Source: Gyrodactylus bullatarudis (lineage: Eukaryota > Platyhelminthes > Monogenea > Gyrodactylidea > Gyrodactylidae). Taken from it: 50,755 nucleotides of DNA. The stretch spans positions 189,571-240,325 of the forward strand of contig SSNU01000143.1 of NCBI GenBank assembly GCA_012064415.1, written 5' to 3'. This document shows, one piece after another, positions 1 to 11,189 of this stretch. Numbering within the stretch: position 1 is the first letter of the stretch; each line of letters begins with the position of its first letter. The notes under the pieces were generated by a model. That model made no database searches. It saw only the letters and a list, made by a program, of their open reading frames with translations, and was not told the origin of the DNA. The position numbers and the translations under genes were made by a program.

Positions 1-5
1 GAATA

Positions 6-1092
6 GTGAGAGATGCTATCCGCCTCCCCTTTTCTGATAATTCTAACGTCGTCTCAGTCCGAGAAGAGAGCTTTCTATCGAGGAGTATTTTCCAAGCTTT
101 TGAAGAGTGTCCAAAAAAATTGATCGACAACATAGAATTGGAAGAAATAGGTAATAGAGTTGCAACGACAATAGGAAATAATAATTTTAAATCCTCAAAG
201 TCGTTTTATGAAAGATTTAAAGACAGACACAAAATTGTCTTACGAAAAGTAATTTATTAAATATTTAATTTAATTAATTTAAATATAAATTCATCTTCAA
301 GGTATGTGGCAAAAAACTTAACGCTCCTGAGGAAGAAATTGAACAATTTCTCCTACAACTTCCGGAGATAACTCGGAGATACAGTCCTAGCCAATTATGG
401 AATATTGATGAAGCAGGCTGGACGCTTTTCAGTTACTCATCAAAATTCATTGCAAGAAAAGGTAAACACAAATTTTATTCAATTAATAAATTAGTAATTA
501 GTCTAATTAGTATTACAATTAAAGGTATTAAGACTTTATCAGGAGCCAAGAGGTCGAAAATACGATTAACGATCATTTTTACCTGTAATGCTGTTGGTGA
601 TAGAAGAAGACTTTAGGCTATTGGGAAATCTGATAATCCCAGATGTCTACGGAATAGGCCAGATCTGAGAAGACGTATCAAATATCAAAGAGACGCTAAT
701 AGATCGGCATGGATGACAGAAACACTTTTCACTGAGCACGTCAAGGCATGGGATCGGTCCCTTTCAAGAAAGAGACTGCTAAGCCAAAGAAAAATAATAT
801 TATTCCTTGATCAATGTGCAGCCCATAGCACACATGTAAAATTATAGCCTCAACTACGCAACATTAAAGTATATTAATTTTTTTATCTATAATTCGAAAT
901 CAATGTCACTAACTTAAATTTTCACAGCTTGTATACCTACCCAAAAATTCAACTTCAGTGTTGCAACCAATTGATGCTGGCATAGTGAGGAAATTCAAGG
1001 CCCAGTACAACAGAAGCTTGAATAAAACTAGAAGAAGCATGATCGGGGACGTTCCAGATTTGACCCGGAACATGAATCTCGCGGATGCTCTA
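6..1092 (+). pseudogene. Tigger/pogo-like (DDE_1) transposase, intron-containing, interrupted
   Basis: Four collinear coding blocks resemble a pogo/Tigger (jerky-type) transposase: a CENPB-type DNA-binding end (SKSFYERFKDRH), WNIDEAGW with the first catalytic Asp, LFLDQCAAH with the second, and LQPIDAG with the third. Three GT-AG gaps separate the blocks and restore frame: 249-301, 462-524 and 836-927 (53, 63 and 92 bp). The 5' end is cut by the window edge. A TAG at 614-616 lies inside block three, so the copy is probably dead unless that codon is a sequencing error. After about 1092 the frame runs into a T-rich tract, where another intron may start. No TIR is visible. It could be a host gene derived from a transposon rather than a mobile copy. 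Family assignment is firm from the spacing and motifs; function is doubtful. Confidence 0.75.
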
Positions 1093-1595
1093 TTTTTTTT
1101 CTTTTTCTTTTTTCATTTACTATGAAAAATAGGCCCCCTTAATTTGTGTTTATTTAACAAGAGATGAATTTCAAGGGATGATAAAAACAAGACTTCTGAA
1201 TTACATGACTCTGGTCATGGGGGAAGTTAAAGGTGACTTGCAGGCATTTTAATGCATTTTTTCAATTTAATCGTGTTTTTCTATTCCTTTTCAGGTGTCA
1301 CAAGTAGACGAATTTAACATTAATAATGTATTGTATTTTCTACTAAATCATTACTTCATTATTTCATGTACATTATTTCAGGATACAATAAACCTAGGCA
1401 TACATACTCATATATCATACATACTAGACCAATCAGAATACAAGATTATCTTCAACAGAGGTTCCAAAAAGGTATATAACAAAATGCGATTCAAAAAAAA
1501 AGAAGAAAAATATTTTCATGTGTTTACAATAATAATTAAAACAGTTTGTTATAAATCTGTTATAATCTAAATCTTATCTATGAAAAATATATATT
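1093..1595. other. no gene seen; possible last exons of the Tigger-like gene
   Basis: A short coding-like block near 1162-1240 (reading YMTLVMGEVK) is followed by a possible donor. A pyrimidine-rich TTTTCAG acceptor ends at 1294. A further exon or exons of the upstream gene are possible, but no family motif confirms it. Confidence 0.3.
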
Positions 1596-1776
1596 TTACC
1601 GTTAATATGGGAAATCAGTGAATGTACGGAAATCCCTAGTGAAAATGGGAAATCGTTTATTTTCCCGGAAAATGGGAAATATTTACCCTTTTCACTGAGT
1701 TTTCACTGGAACCTTCACCATGAAAATGGGAAATCAGGGAATGGACGGTAATACCTAGTAAAAATGGGAACTATCT
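1596..1776. repeat. degenerate relative of the GGGAAATCAGTGAA terminal repeats
   Basis: Repeated GGGAAATCAGTGAA and CCCTAGTGAAAATGGGAAA words, in both orientations, match the termini of the TIR elements at 5361-6974 and 24715-25447. Both ends begin with an ACCGT/ACGGT-like word. Probably a decayed small MITE of the same group. Confidence 0.5.
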
Positions 1777-1903
1777 CAAACAATGATTTTATTTTATTCA
1801 AAGGGCTTGTTTCTTTGGACATGTTGTCTTACTTTTCACACACACTTAAACCTTTTTTGCATATTTCATAGTTATAGAAATAAGTAATACATTTTTTTTA
1901 GTT

Positions 1904-3113
1904 TTAGTTAATTTCTTTCTTGAATTCAAATAAACTCATTCTTTTTATGATATTTGGTAACTTTTCAAATAATTTTTTGCTTCTCGTGAAGATTGCCAGG
2001 TTATTTATTTCTCCTTGTATTCTGTTACGATCACGGAATCCAGGAAGACTTTGAAGAGTGAGGCACTTTTTGATGAGTAGAATGCTTTTGATATCTCTTC
2101 GAACCATTATTGATTCGGAAGGTAGACTGAGTTTTTTCCTGTATGGCTCAGAGAGTTTACGTCGGAAAATTTTGGTAACTTTTTGAAGCTTCATAGACCA
2201 TTCGGGCTTCTCAGGATTCCAGCATCCTGCACAAAATTCAACAACGGATCGTGCCATCATTTTGAAGAGAAAAACTTTCATGAATTCGTTTTTATGCATA
2301 TATGAATCTGCATGCATCTTGATATGAAAGATCTATGGGTATCTTTATAATGTTCTGTAAAGTCAAAAAGTATTATATTTAACTCCCAAGTCACGAATTG
2401 TGAATTTGGGATCGATTTTTTTTTTCATTCACAAGTAAATTTCCTTGTAAAGGGATTGTTGTGAAAGGTGTAATGAAGAAAGTTTTACTTTCATTGATGC
2501 TTAAGCCTAGGCCTTTTAAATCATTTGAAAGAATTTTTAGAGACGTGTTAATGAAATCAATGTCGATAAAGTCATCAAAACTATAGACAATCTTCATATC
2601 ATCAGCATATTTGAAGATCTTAGCTCCAGTGACATTTATTTGAGAAAAAACAATATTGAATAGTAGAGGAACTACTTTGGAGCCTTGTGGTACACCTCAG
2701 GTAATTAATTCCAGTAATGAGTCTTTATTTTTGAAGAAAACATATTGTTTACGTTCCGTTAGATATATTTTTAGCATTTCTAGGAGATGTGAACATACTC
2801 CGTGGTGATGACAGATTTCTATAATTTTGTGAATATAGATTTTGTCAAAGGCTTTAGACAAGTCAATATAAATTACGATAGATTTCTTTTTATCCTTGTT
2901 AAGAAACGATACATAATTCAAGAAATTAAAAATATTGCTCTCACAGGATTTGCCTTTACAGAATCCATGTTGATCAGGATCTATTTTTTGGAAGGTGATG
3001 CGAATCAGGAATAAGAATATAGCGCTTTTATTTGGATTTTTTAACGAAAATTTATGACTTATCTCTAGTTTATTGGCGATAATATAATACAATGTACTGT
3101 ATGAGAGATACAA
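1904..3113 (-). pseudogene. non-LTR (CR1/Jockey-like) reverse transcriptase, 5'-truncated
   Basis: Reading leftward from 3113, the frame has the RT block YIDLSKAFDKI (motif A, catalytic Asp), then GVPQGS (motif B) and KYADDMKIVYSF (motif C, the YADD box). The frame is broken by a single TGA at about 2694-2696, just before GVPQGS, and closes near 2391. A second block at 2317-1904 reads as the C-terminal region (SVVEFCAGCWNP, KLQKVTKIFRRKL), typical of LINE proteins after the RT domain. The endonuclease half is missing, as expected for a 5'-truncated LINE insertion. A diverged copy lies at 26940-27840. The RT call is secure; the clade is inferred only from the LSKAFD and GVPQGS style. Confidence 0.85.
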
Positions 3114-3559
3114 CGAAAATTCAGAATTTCAGTTTGATTCTAACTGAGAAAAAAATTGATCGAAAGTGAATACTTTTTATTTTTCGTTTTGAAATTTAAT
3201 GAAATATTGTAAATTCGTTTCTATAAACATACGAATGAACTTTTTGTAAAAAGGGTTTCCGATAAAGACGAATTTTCTCTATCGAATGGCCTATATTTTT
3301 GTTTTCAATAACTTTTAATAAGTGATATAAAGATAATTTCTAGTGAATACTTTTATTTTTTCTACCACTATAATAGGGGTCTATGAATAAGGTCTGAGAT
3401 AGTAAAGAGTGATTCTATAAAATAAAATAAAAACTCTTTACACACGGGAAAAATATTTGGTTTTTTTTTTCCTGTGTCGTCTCCTGATCTGATATTTTCC
3501 TTGAAGTTGAACCCAAAAGGTGGAACAATTACTCAATTGGAACGTGATCTCAAGAAGAA
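3114..3559. other. no recognisable feature
   Basis: AT-rich sequence without coding signal or repeat arms that I can identify. Confidence 0.4.
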
Positions 3560-4030
3560 TTTGAGTACACATTTTTGATAAACTTTTAATTTACAGGCAT
3601 TGCTCATCTAATCGAGTAAGTATTCAGAAATTCCTTTGAAAAATTCGATGGAAAATCAATCGATCCTAAAGGTCCAAGCGGTCTTGTTGGTCGTCATTTC
3701 GAAAAGATCAATAAGGATTCAAATTTCAACATCTTCTTCCAGCCTACTTTATGTGCGAGATTGCTTGAGTTGACTGATGCTACCATTGACAAGATGACAA
3801 CAGACAAGCGTCATCTGGTATAACATTGCCTTTTTTGTTAACTTTGGTTCCACTGGAGCTGATGAAAATGTAATCAAGCACATCAAAAGTACCTCGCCTG
3901 AGACAATGCATAGTGCTCATTGGATGACAACGGCATCCCGCATTCTTCGGTACTAGGAGTTGAACGTCAGGTTCAGATCACATCGACTGCTGCTATCAAT
4001 ACCTGCACATTGGAACGACGCATGTAATTA
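3560..4030 (+). pseudogene. decayed conserved protein of unknown function
   Basis: Broken frames read GLVGRHFEKINKDSNFN, LCARLLELTDATIDKMTTDKRHL and, after a one-base shift, WYNIAFFVNFGSTG and HSAHWMTTASRILRY. The last block resembles the HSRWLTTANRILR signature of uncharacterised proteins I associate with repetitive gene families in arthropod and cnidarian genomes. I do not know its function. Several stops and shifts make this a pseudogene. The GC content is higher than in its surroundings, which supports former coding use. Confidence 0.5.
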
Positions 4031-4770
4031 GTTATACAGTTACGGAGAAAGTTCCCAACCAAAATGACGAAGAATGAATGACTGCAAAAGACTGAGGAGT
4101 GAGTAAAGTTATATAGTAATAATTATAGTTCTAATTGAATTTTAAGATAATAATAATTTCAAGATATGGTGCAAATAAGTAATAGCAAGTCCATTAATTA
4201 GCTGGGGAATAAAGTGCTTCTGACAAAAATTGTGGGTAAAAACAGCAAGATTTACTAAAATCGCTTCTATAAATATATATATATATATTAATATATTAAT
4301 AGGAAAGTTCATCAGAAACATCGAATCAGAAGGATAAAGCACCCAGAAAAACAAAAATTAAATTTTATTTATCAATTTTCAAACTTTTTTGATTTTTAAT
4401 GTTTCTTATCTCATTCCTTATATAATAGACAACATTTTTACAAAACAATAATCAACATTTTTGGGTGCTGGCCAATATTAACCATCACGTGATAGTCAAA
4501 TTTGCTGGCCCGGAGAAATTTAGTCCTAAAATCGTATAATAGGATTGAATTATAATTTATTTAAAAAACAACAAGATTAAAAATTAATTTTAATGAACCA
4601 AGTTGCGTAGCTTGAGCTAGAGTAGAAAACTTTGAGATCAAAATACTCGACGAGATCTTAACTTTATGAGCTGAAATGGGATTTTATTTTTAATTTAAGT
4701 AATTATCTATCAGGACTAAATGTGTAAATCTTGCTCCGATACTTTCAAAGCAATTCCCATAAGCCATAAC
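4031..4770. other. no recognisable feature
   Basis: AT-rich sequence. I see no gene, TIR or direct repeat. Confidence 0.4.
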
Positions 4771-4822
4771 CTGACATGTAAGAGGCTGATGAGTATGCCT
4801 GAACTAGCGCTTATCGACATCC
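4771..4822 (+). ncRNA. degenerate hammerhead ribozyme remnant (PLE terminal repeat)
   Basis: The core CTGATGA is at 4786-4792, followed by the 8-nt segment GTATGCCT and GAA at 4801-4803. The next base is C instead of the conserved A. The 5' strand reads GACAT instead of the GGCAT of its relatives, and no complement of GAGG follows. The downstream word ATTATGCTCTCAACGT recurs at about 38090, after the hammerhead at 37882, marking both as PLE leader sequence. Probably inactive. Confidence 0.6.
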
Positions 4823-5360
4823 TTTTTTACTCATTATGCTCTCAACGTCTGTATGACTAACTGATGATATTAAAAATCAGTTACGAACAAAAATTTTTCA
4901 AAAGAAAATAATTGAAATCTTCACCAAAATGTACCTAAAAAGAAACCTCAACTTAACTTTCGAAACACGGAAAATGCTCACTAACAATACCAAATATTCA
5001 ATCGATGAATATTATTATTATTATGTTATTCAAAATATTCAAAAGATGAAGCATAGCAGCTTTGTGTTTAAATTCATCTTTCCATGCAAATTTGAGTTTA
5101 TCTTGGTCATAAAATAAGATTTCTGGAAGAGAAAATCTTCACACGTCCACTACTGCATATAAAGGGTTATTTTCATCCAAGGACTTCGAAATCATTTATA
5201 AACCAAACATGAGCATGTTTGCCTACTCAGCAAGGCACTAATAATTAATTATTGAATACCAGAGGAATTAGGAAGTACTACTAGAATGGTATAAAGATAA
5301 AATGCATATAAAATTGATATTTTTTTATACTTTAAACTTAAATAAAAGCTATGTAGAGTT
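4823..5360. other. no gene; PLE leader remnant then unassigned AT-rich DNA
   Basis: About 90 bp after the ribozyme remnant resemble the stretch following 38086. I see nothing in the remainder. Confidence 0.35.
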
Positions 5361-5924
5361 GTTACAGTGAAAATGGGAAATCAGTGAATAGACATAAATC
5401 ACTACTGAAAGTGGGAAACCAGTGAAAACTTGGTGAAAATGGGAAAAATTTAATTCATTTCCCATTTTCACTGGTTTTTCCCTGATATCATATATGAAGT
5501 GTAATATTTATTCCAGATATATGCGTGAATGGTTTATTCATGTCATGCACTGTGTATCATACGTAAAAGGAGGATTTTATTTTCCAATAATTTTATTTAT
5601 TTCTTTGTTCGGTACTTAAGTTCTGAGTAATTTGGTTTGTTGAAATCTAACTTCAGGTAAGCTCTAGTTTAAAAAAATAATTCATATTGATTTCATATTA
5701 TTTACTAAGATACAAATTTTTTTAATTAGTCAATGGAGTGATAAAATTCAAGTTGAGAAAGAATTTATCAATTTTTGATTTATCACTCTTGATACACTCG
5801 CTCACTCAGCATATTCTTGTAAACTAATTTATTCGAAATTACTCTCTCTTTAGCCCTAATGATAGACCAATAAGCATAAATGTACATGAATGGTAAATTT
5901 GGAAATATGTAAGAAAGAGATATA

Positions 5925-5980
5925 TTTAAAACCATATACATATTTCTTAAAGCATCATCAGTGGCATTGCTTTAAAAATG
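5925..5980 (-). ncRNA. hammerhead ribozyme, PLE family D
   Basis: On the minus strand CTGATGA is at 5955-5961, then the 8-nt TGCTTTAA (5947-5954) and GAA (5944-5946). Stem III is 5936-5943 (ATATGTAT, 3 bp). The predicted cleavage base is at 5935. Stem I pairs 5962-5965 with 5931-5934. The 8-nt segment is perfectly complementary to 5968-5975, upstream of stem I. All core residues are present. Confidence 0.75.
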
Positions 5981-6152
5981 ATAAAAGTTAAAAGATTTAT
6001 TCAAGATAATAATTTACAAATAATGAAAGAAATAGTAAAAGATGAATAAATGAGAATGTTATATTTAAGCTGAAAAACACCAAAACTCTCCAATAAATAG
6101 CAACAGTGGAGAGAAAAGTGAAAAAGTTCACATAGGCTAGGGTAGTTGAAGG

Positions 6153-6752
6153 TTATAAGAATAGTTTTTTTGAACATAGCTTGGGTTTGTAAAGATTAAT
6201 AAAGAATTTCTCTTTAACCCATACATCTATACTGTCGTCACCAGGATTTTTGTATAAAATGGAAAATTTTGAAACTGAAGCAGCATGTTTCTCCTGTTTG
6301 ATACGCCTAGTTACCGCAGTGTCCTTGTTCAGATGAGCGTTTGATCTTGTAGACAGCTTCCTAATCGTCCTACCTATGTAAGAAGCACCACAGTCATATT
6401 GGAATTTATAGATTAGTAGAGTCTTCTCCTCCGGTTTGAGTAAATCTTTATGAATCAAACTAAACAGTCTCTGAGTTTTAAATACAATTTTCAATTTTAT
6501 ATTATTGTAATGTTGATCAATGAGATTATTGAGTCTTCTTCTAATGTCATTACTAAAACCGTCGCCTTTGAAGTTGAGTCTCATGAAAATTTTTTTTTCC
6601 ATTTCATCTGTATTGACATCTTCATCCCTATTCTCTGAAATATTTATGAATTTGTCTCCAAATTTCTTTGGATAACCATTTTCCATTAAACATAACTTCG
6701 AATTCTCTATTTCATTCTGCCATTCCTCCGGACTTGCTATTCTTTATGCGAG
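6153..6752 (-). pseudogene. PLE GIY-YIG endonuclease domain, family D (best copy, 5' truncated)
   Basis: An open frame without stops runs from about 6752 to 6153; its first ATG is at 6686. The N-terminal part (IASPEEW...MENGYPKKF) is the linker that follows the RT in PLEs. The C-terminal part has YKFQYDCGASYIGRTIRKL, the GIY-YIG core with its CxxG variant of the Cys pair, then the Arg and His of the nuclease (STRSNAHL, RRIKQEKHAAS), and ends KFFINLYKPKLCSKK. The GIY-YIG domain nicks target DNA for PLE integration. No RT is attached, so this copy cannot move alone. It lies inside the TIR element at 5361-6974 and is followed by the minus-strand hammerhead at 5955. Confidence 0.85.
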
Positions 6753-6974
6753 ATAGGACTGATAAAATTATTTTATCTTTTTTTATTATAAGTTATTATT
6801 TTACCATTCAAGATATATCTGAAATATATAGTACACTTGATATATGATATCAGGGAAAAACCAGTGAAAATGGGAAATGAATTAAATTTTTCCCATTTTC
6901 ACCAAGTTTTCACTGGTTTCCCACTTTCAGTAGTGATTTATGTCTATTCACTGATTTCCCATTTTCACTGTAAC

Positions 6975-8240
6975 AGAGTTACGAGAATTTTTGAGTGGAA
7001 ACGGTAATTAAATAAAATCTCGTGACTTCACAGAGGTTTTATCTATAACTTTTACACTCACAATTAATTCCTTTTTATAATATAAATATTACCTTTATTC
7101 AAAACTATAATGTTATATTGTTTAGTTTAAATTGGGATGAAAACTTTAACATTGCTATGATGAAGAGGTGATTGGATGTTATTCTGAGCGAATTAAGAAT
7201 GTATCTGGAATTTAATTCTTTTCATTTTGGATATTAATTAAAAGCGGACTTTATTAGTATTTTGAAATAAAAATATAATGATATTTTTTGTGATAACAGA
7301 AATATGGTCTCAACATTACCGAGAAGAAAAATCGACGAGAACACTCTTGAAAAATGTTGAAGTGATCAAGATCGAACCGCTCTGAATAAAAAGTAAAAGT
7401 TTAGAAATAACTAATTCCATCGATACTCAATTGCGTTGCCAATTCCTTCTCCTTACAGATATCAGATGGGCTTCAGTTTTGCACAAGACTTGTTCTCTAT
7501 CTGTTCGAGAAACACATTAATCGGCTTAGTACAAAATACTGAAATTGCTAACTTCAGTAGTGTGATTTGTACTAGAAAGGTGCTCTTTGATTCTTACTTT
7601 CACTGGTCTAACAGTCTTCACCTTTGAATGGAAGTTTCAAATAAACCAGTTTTGTAGAAAAAAAGTTTGGAACTAGCGATTAAAAAATATCTTCCTTCCT
7701 CCATCTTCTTGAATACCTCAAAACAATTTTTCCAAAATCATACCATCAATAATCTAAGGATTTTTTTTGGGGATATGTATCCTTAAATTTAAATTATTTA
7801 TCTTAGTATTAAGGGTTTGAATTAATATGCTAAGAACTCCTTATACACGTGAAGTAAAGTCATTTACACAGATGATGACGCAACGCATTTTTAATGGTAA
7901 AACTTCTTCTATACTCCTTCCGGAAATAATCTTAGGTTTATGACGGATTTGTCCAATGAATCTTTAGATTATCTTGCTGACATTTATGATTCTGTCTTAA
8001 AATTCCTGGTTTCGTAATTTTGATCCAACTAAGTGTCGAGCATTCAAAAATTCTACAAGGAAATAATTTGATGTTTATTAATGTTGCTCACTTGTTTTTC
8101 ATTCTGCAGATTACAATATTTTATTTTTTACTATCATACAATCTTGAATAATGCTAGAGTATGTCGGTAGGAAGAAGCCTCCGTATTAGCTAACTATCAA
8201 CCTTATCTAGAACTGATGAGGAGATGCTAGTCCCTAGTTG
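6975..8240. other. no recognisable gene
   Basis: AT-rich. Short open frames here, for example 7436-7627, show no family signature. Confidence 0.4.
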
Positions 8241-8244
8241 AACT

Positions 8245-8412
8245 CAATGAAACTTACAAAAAATTTCACACATCCAAAGACCAAGCGAGAACTAGTACTA
8301 TAGTTTCACCCTCATTAGGGATCGTCTGTAAACCTTACGCCTGCTCCGAGAATTGAACCTCAGGTCTCATGCTAGCTGGGCTAGCACTCAACCATTTAGT
8401 CCGATCCACGTT
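8245..8412 (-). repeat. tRNA-derived SINE head
   Basis: On the minus strand an A-box-like word GGACTAAATGGTTGAGTG (about 8382-8399) is followed by the B-box GGTTCAATTCT at 8349-8359, set in a T-arm-like GAGGTTCAATTCTC. Spacing and order match an internal RNA polymerase III promoter. The acceptor stem does not close, so it is a tRNA-derived SINE rather than a tRNA gene. Confidence 0.65.
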
Positions 8413-8520
8413 GTCTTTGTTTGTGTAAGATTAATTCAGGATTGTATGATTCAGAAGACTCATCAGAGTCTAACAAAGCTCGATGTTGAATAAATAAGCT
8501 TGGTGTAAGTAGTTAGGATA

Positions 8521-8870
8521 AATAAATTTGAGGAAAAGCGCTTTTATTTCAGGCATACTCTTCAGCCTCATACAATGTAAGAGTCTTACATGCCATATAT
8601 ATGTTGCAATCAATTTATAGAAATCAAGAGTTATATATAATCCTCGCCGATTATGTATAATAATCAAGCCTCTTATCAAAACTCTTATCTTGAATGAAGA
8701 AAAACTCTGATAATTATACATAACTCTCGTCTGAAAAAAGTGAGGGGTAGTAATATACATGCCAACTATACACAAAGGTCATGAAAAATCCAAAACCAAG
8801 GTAAAACAGAATAAATTGATCTTAGTGCAAGATTTTGCGCTGATTCAGATTCTGCTCTGAAAAATTTGAA
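8521..8870 (-). repeat. hammerhead repeat module M, copy 1
   Basis: The sequence matches 15810-16086 in inverted orientation, including the TATAATCCTCGCCGATTATG and TAACTCTCGTCTGA words. A hammerhead lies at its end. A third copy is split by an insertion at 13850-13905 and 15050-15165. Probably a PLE terminal repeat or a retrozyme-like unit. Confidence 0.65.
8529..8600 (-). ncRNA. hammerhead ribozyme remnant with stem I insertion
   Basis: On the minus strand the core is CTGAAGA (8559-8565, T to A against CTGATGA), then GTATGCCT and GAA (8548-8550), followed by the palindromic stem III word AAAAGCGCTTTT. About 15 extra bases separate the GGCAT strand (about 8590-8594) from stem I. CCTC after stem III still complements GAGG before the core. 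Confidence 0.55.
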
Positions 8871-9042
8871 TAAGATTATGCATATTTGTCAGGTCTTTGC
8901 TAATTATGCATAATCAAAAATTTATCCAAATTCATCACAACATATGATGCAACATGTTATGTTGCCTGTTTTTTACATAATATACAATTAAAATTTTAAT
9001 AAAGAAAACTATCTTGTGAATAATAATAATCTAAATATATAT

Positions 9043-9164
9043 GCAGATATAATCTATATACCCCAGTATGTTTCTTTGCTATGAAACTCCTACTTCTATC
9101 AGAAATTATATTTCTATCAAATATTCTCTTTGCTATTTTTTATGGAACGTTCCATGGATTCCGT
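9043..9164 (+). repeat. 122-bp direct repeat, copy 1
   Basis: Identical, base for base as far as I can read, to 10845-10966. A diverged inverted relative lies at about 22279-22330 (GAACGCTCCAT against GAACGTTCCAT). It ends with the palindrome GGAACGTTCC. Nature unknown. Confidence 0.75.
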
Positions 9165-10844
9165 CTGTTAAGTATGTGTTCTCATTTGTTCCTCTAGACT
9201 AAAGAAAAGGTTTGGCATGGTTACTTTTCTCGAGAACAAAGAAGATAGTTTCAGGAGACCAGTAAGAAAACGTAGAAGACAACCTCATTAAAATATTTAT
9301 GGACAATAACTACCCCAGAGCAATATCCTGCTCTACAATATTGCCTAAAAACGCTAAAGAAATGAGTTTTTCTTTTATTGGATTTCAATAGATATGAAGA
9401 TTTCATTTTTATCTATCATATGATATAATTCTTTTCGGTAAATAACTTGAAATAATAAAATAAATTGATAAAATATTAGAGTAAAACTCATATTATTCGA
9501 AAGCTGATGAAAAATTGATTCATCCTGTAAATTTACAATACTCAGCGGATCATTACAAGGAATTCATAGGTGTTCAAAGTTCTGTCATGCTCATTTTCGA
9601 TTTCAAAATTAAAATTCAATATTTTAACCTCAATCTGACAAAAAGATGATTCATTCTTACACAATATGTCTAGTGTAGACTTTAACATGGGCATTGATGC
9701 CCCTCCCCCATCCGTATCTACACAGTCATCTAATAAGTAATATGTGTAGAAATTTAGCATTCACATACAGACAATCATTTCACACAACATATGATGAGGT
9801 ACTCTAGTTCAGATCTCCTTTGCTTTTTTAACATCTTACGAACTAAACGTGCGTCAATATACTCTTTAACAAAACAGCATGGGTTTTCAATACTCATATT
9901 TCTTGATTTATTGTTATAAATGTAGATTTTAAAAATAACAAATAGAAGATAAATGTTTATATTATAAAGTCATATACAGAAGAATTGAGAATAGGATTTG
10001 AATTACAAGAATCTAAATTTTTCATTATATCGCCGATCCATTTAATCATCTCAATCTTAAATAATTCACAACAAGGTCTATATCGGTCCGTGTTGATTTG
10101 ATTAATTCGTCATTAGTAACCACATCAGGCTGGATTAGGCCCTGTTTCTTCCCAGCATTTGACTATCGTATCTGATCCGATTGAATCCCAAATATGGACA
10201 ATCTGCCAAGGTCATGACATACGCCATATTATTCACAAACGCTCCTCTCTCAGACCGTATCTCCTGCAACTTTTGATTTTAACAAGTTTTAAACTTTGAA
10301 ATGTTTATAATCCTTATTCCTAAAGAAATACTACACCTTTCTCTCCCCTTTATTTTTCTACAGATAGACCAATAAAGCCAGAAGACAATATAGTCAGGAA
10401 GCAAGCGAAAAACGTTATAGTCAATTAAACAACGTGTTCTCTTGAAATAATATTTTATTTACTATTAATGTATTTAATTTCTTCAAGTTGAATTGAAATA
10501 TAATTATAATAAATCTTTCCCTTTCATTTTTTTGCATGAGAAAGAAAATTATAAAGGGTTTTCCTATATTCTTTATTTTCACAGTTTATTCTCGAGATAC
10601 ATTTTAAATTTCAAAGGACTAAATTCTTCAGAAATTTACACATTATTGAGTTGCACCCCTTATATTATTAGGAAAGCACGTTATAAATATTTATCGTATC
10701 TTTGACAACATATTTAGCAAAATATGTATGTATTGGTTTTAATATATCTATCAACCATTTGTGAACATGACGACATGTCCAAGATCGGCCTGATTGGGAA
10801 AATCTCAGGAACAATCCCATCAGTTATCTTATGTGTTTTTGAAG
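9165..10844. other. no recognisable gene between the 122-bp repeats
   Basis: About 1.7 kb of AT-rich sequence bounded by exact direct repeats. No transposase or RT motif is seen. It could be the interior of a decayed non-autonomous element. Confidence 0.35.
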
Positions 10845-10966
10845 GCAGATATAATCTATATACCCCAGTATGTTTCTTTGCTATGAAACTCCTACTTCTA
10901 TCAGAAATTATATTTCTATCAAATATTCTCTTTGCTATTTTTTATGGAACGTTCCATGGATTCCGT
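10845..10966 (+). repeat. 122-bp direct repeat, copy 2
   Basis: Second copy of the unit at 9043-9164, offset exactly 1802 bp. The identity suggests a recent duplication or gene conversion. Confidence 0.75.
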
Positions 10967-11189
10967 TAATGCGAGATCGGGAATTTTTGTTTGTTTGTTT
11001 CTATGTAATCACTAGGGCCTCAAAAATAATACACTGGAAAAATCAGTTTAATCGCTTAAAAATTGAAATGTATTATTTTTTTAGTATTTTAAGGTATTTC
11101 TTATGACATTATAAATAAATTTGATTCGTTTCGAGAGTACTAAGTAGTAGTATATTTTCAAACAACTGCAAACGCTATCCACACCTGCC

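Larger units (their letters stand above)
5361..6974. mobile_element. long-TIR DNA transposon with 6-bp target duplication, carrying PLE cargo
   Basis: The ends are inverted copies beginning GTTACAGTGAAAATGGG. The left arm is about 5361-5535 and the right about 6798-6974, with similarity continuing through CCCTGATATCATATAT. The 6-bp word AGAGTT occurs at 5355-5360 and again at 6975-6980, directly abutting both ends, which is a convincing target-site duplication. The interior has no transposase; it holds an inverted PLE endonuclease copy. Ends of the same type bound 24715-25447. Non-autonomous; the superfamily is not identifiable from the ends alone. Confidence 0.8.

Noticed and set aside
8208..8224. 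ACTGATGAGG as a plus-strand hammerhead
   Set aside because: No GAAA at 8 nt or after a local stem II, and no complementary stem I.
8349..8412. Functional tRNA gene
   Set aside because: A and B boxes fit, but acceptor and anticodon stems do not close; a SINE head is the better call.
10493..11106. Overlapping 70-81 codon frames as genes
   Set aside because: Hydrophobic AT-rich translations without motifs; part coincides with the exact 122-bp repeat.
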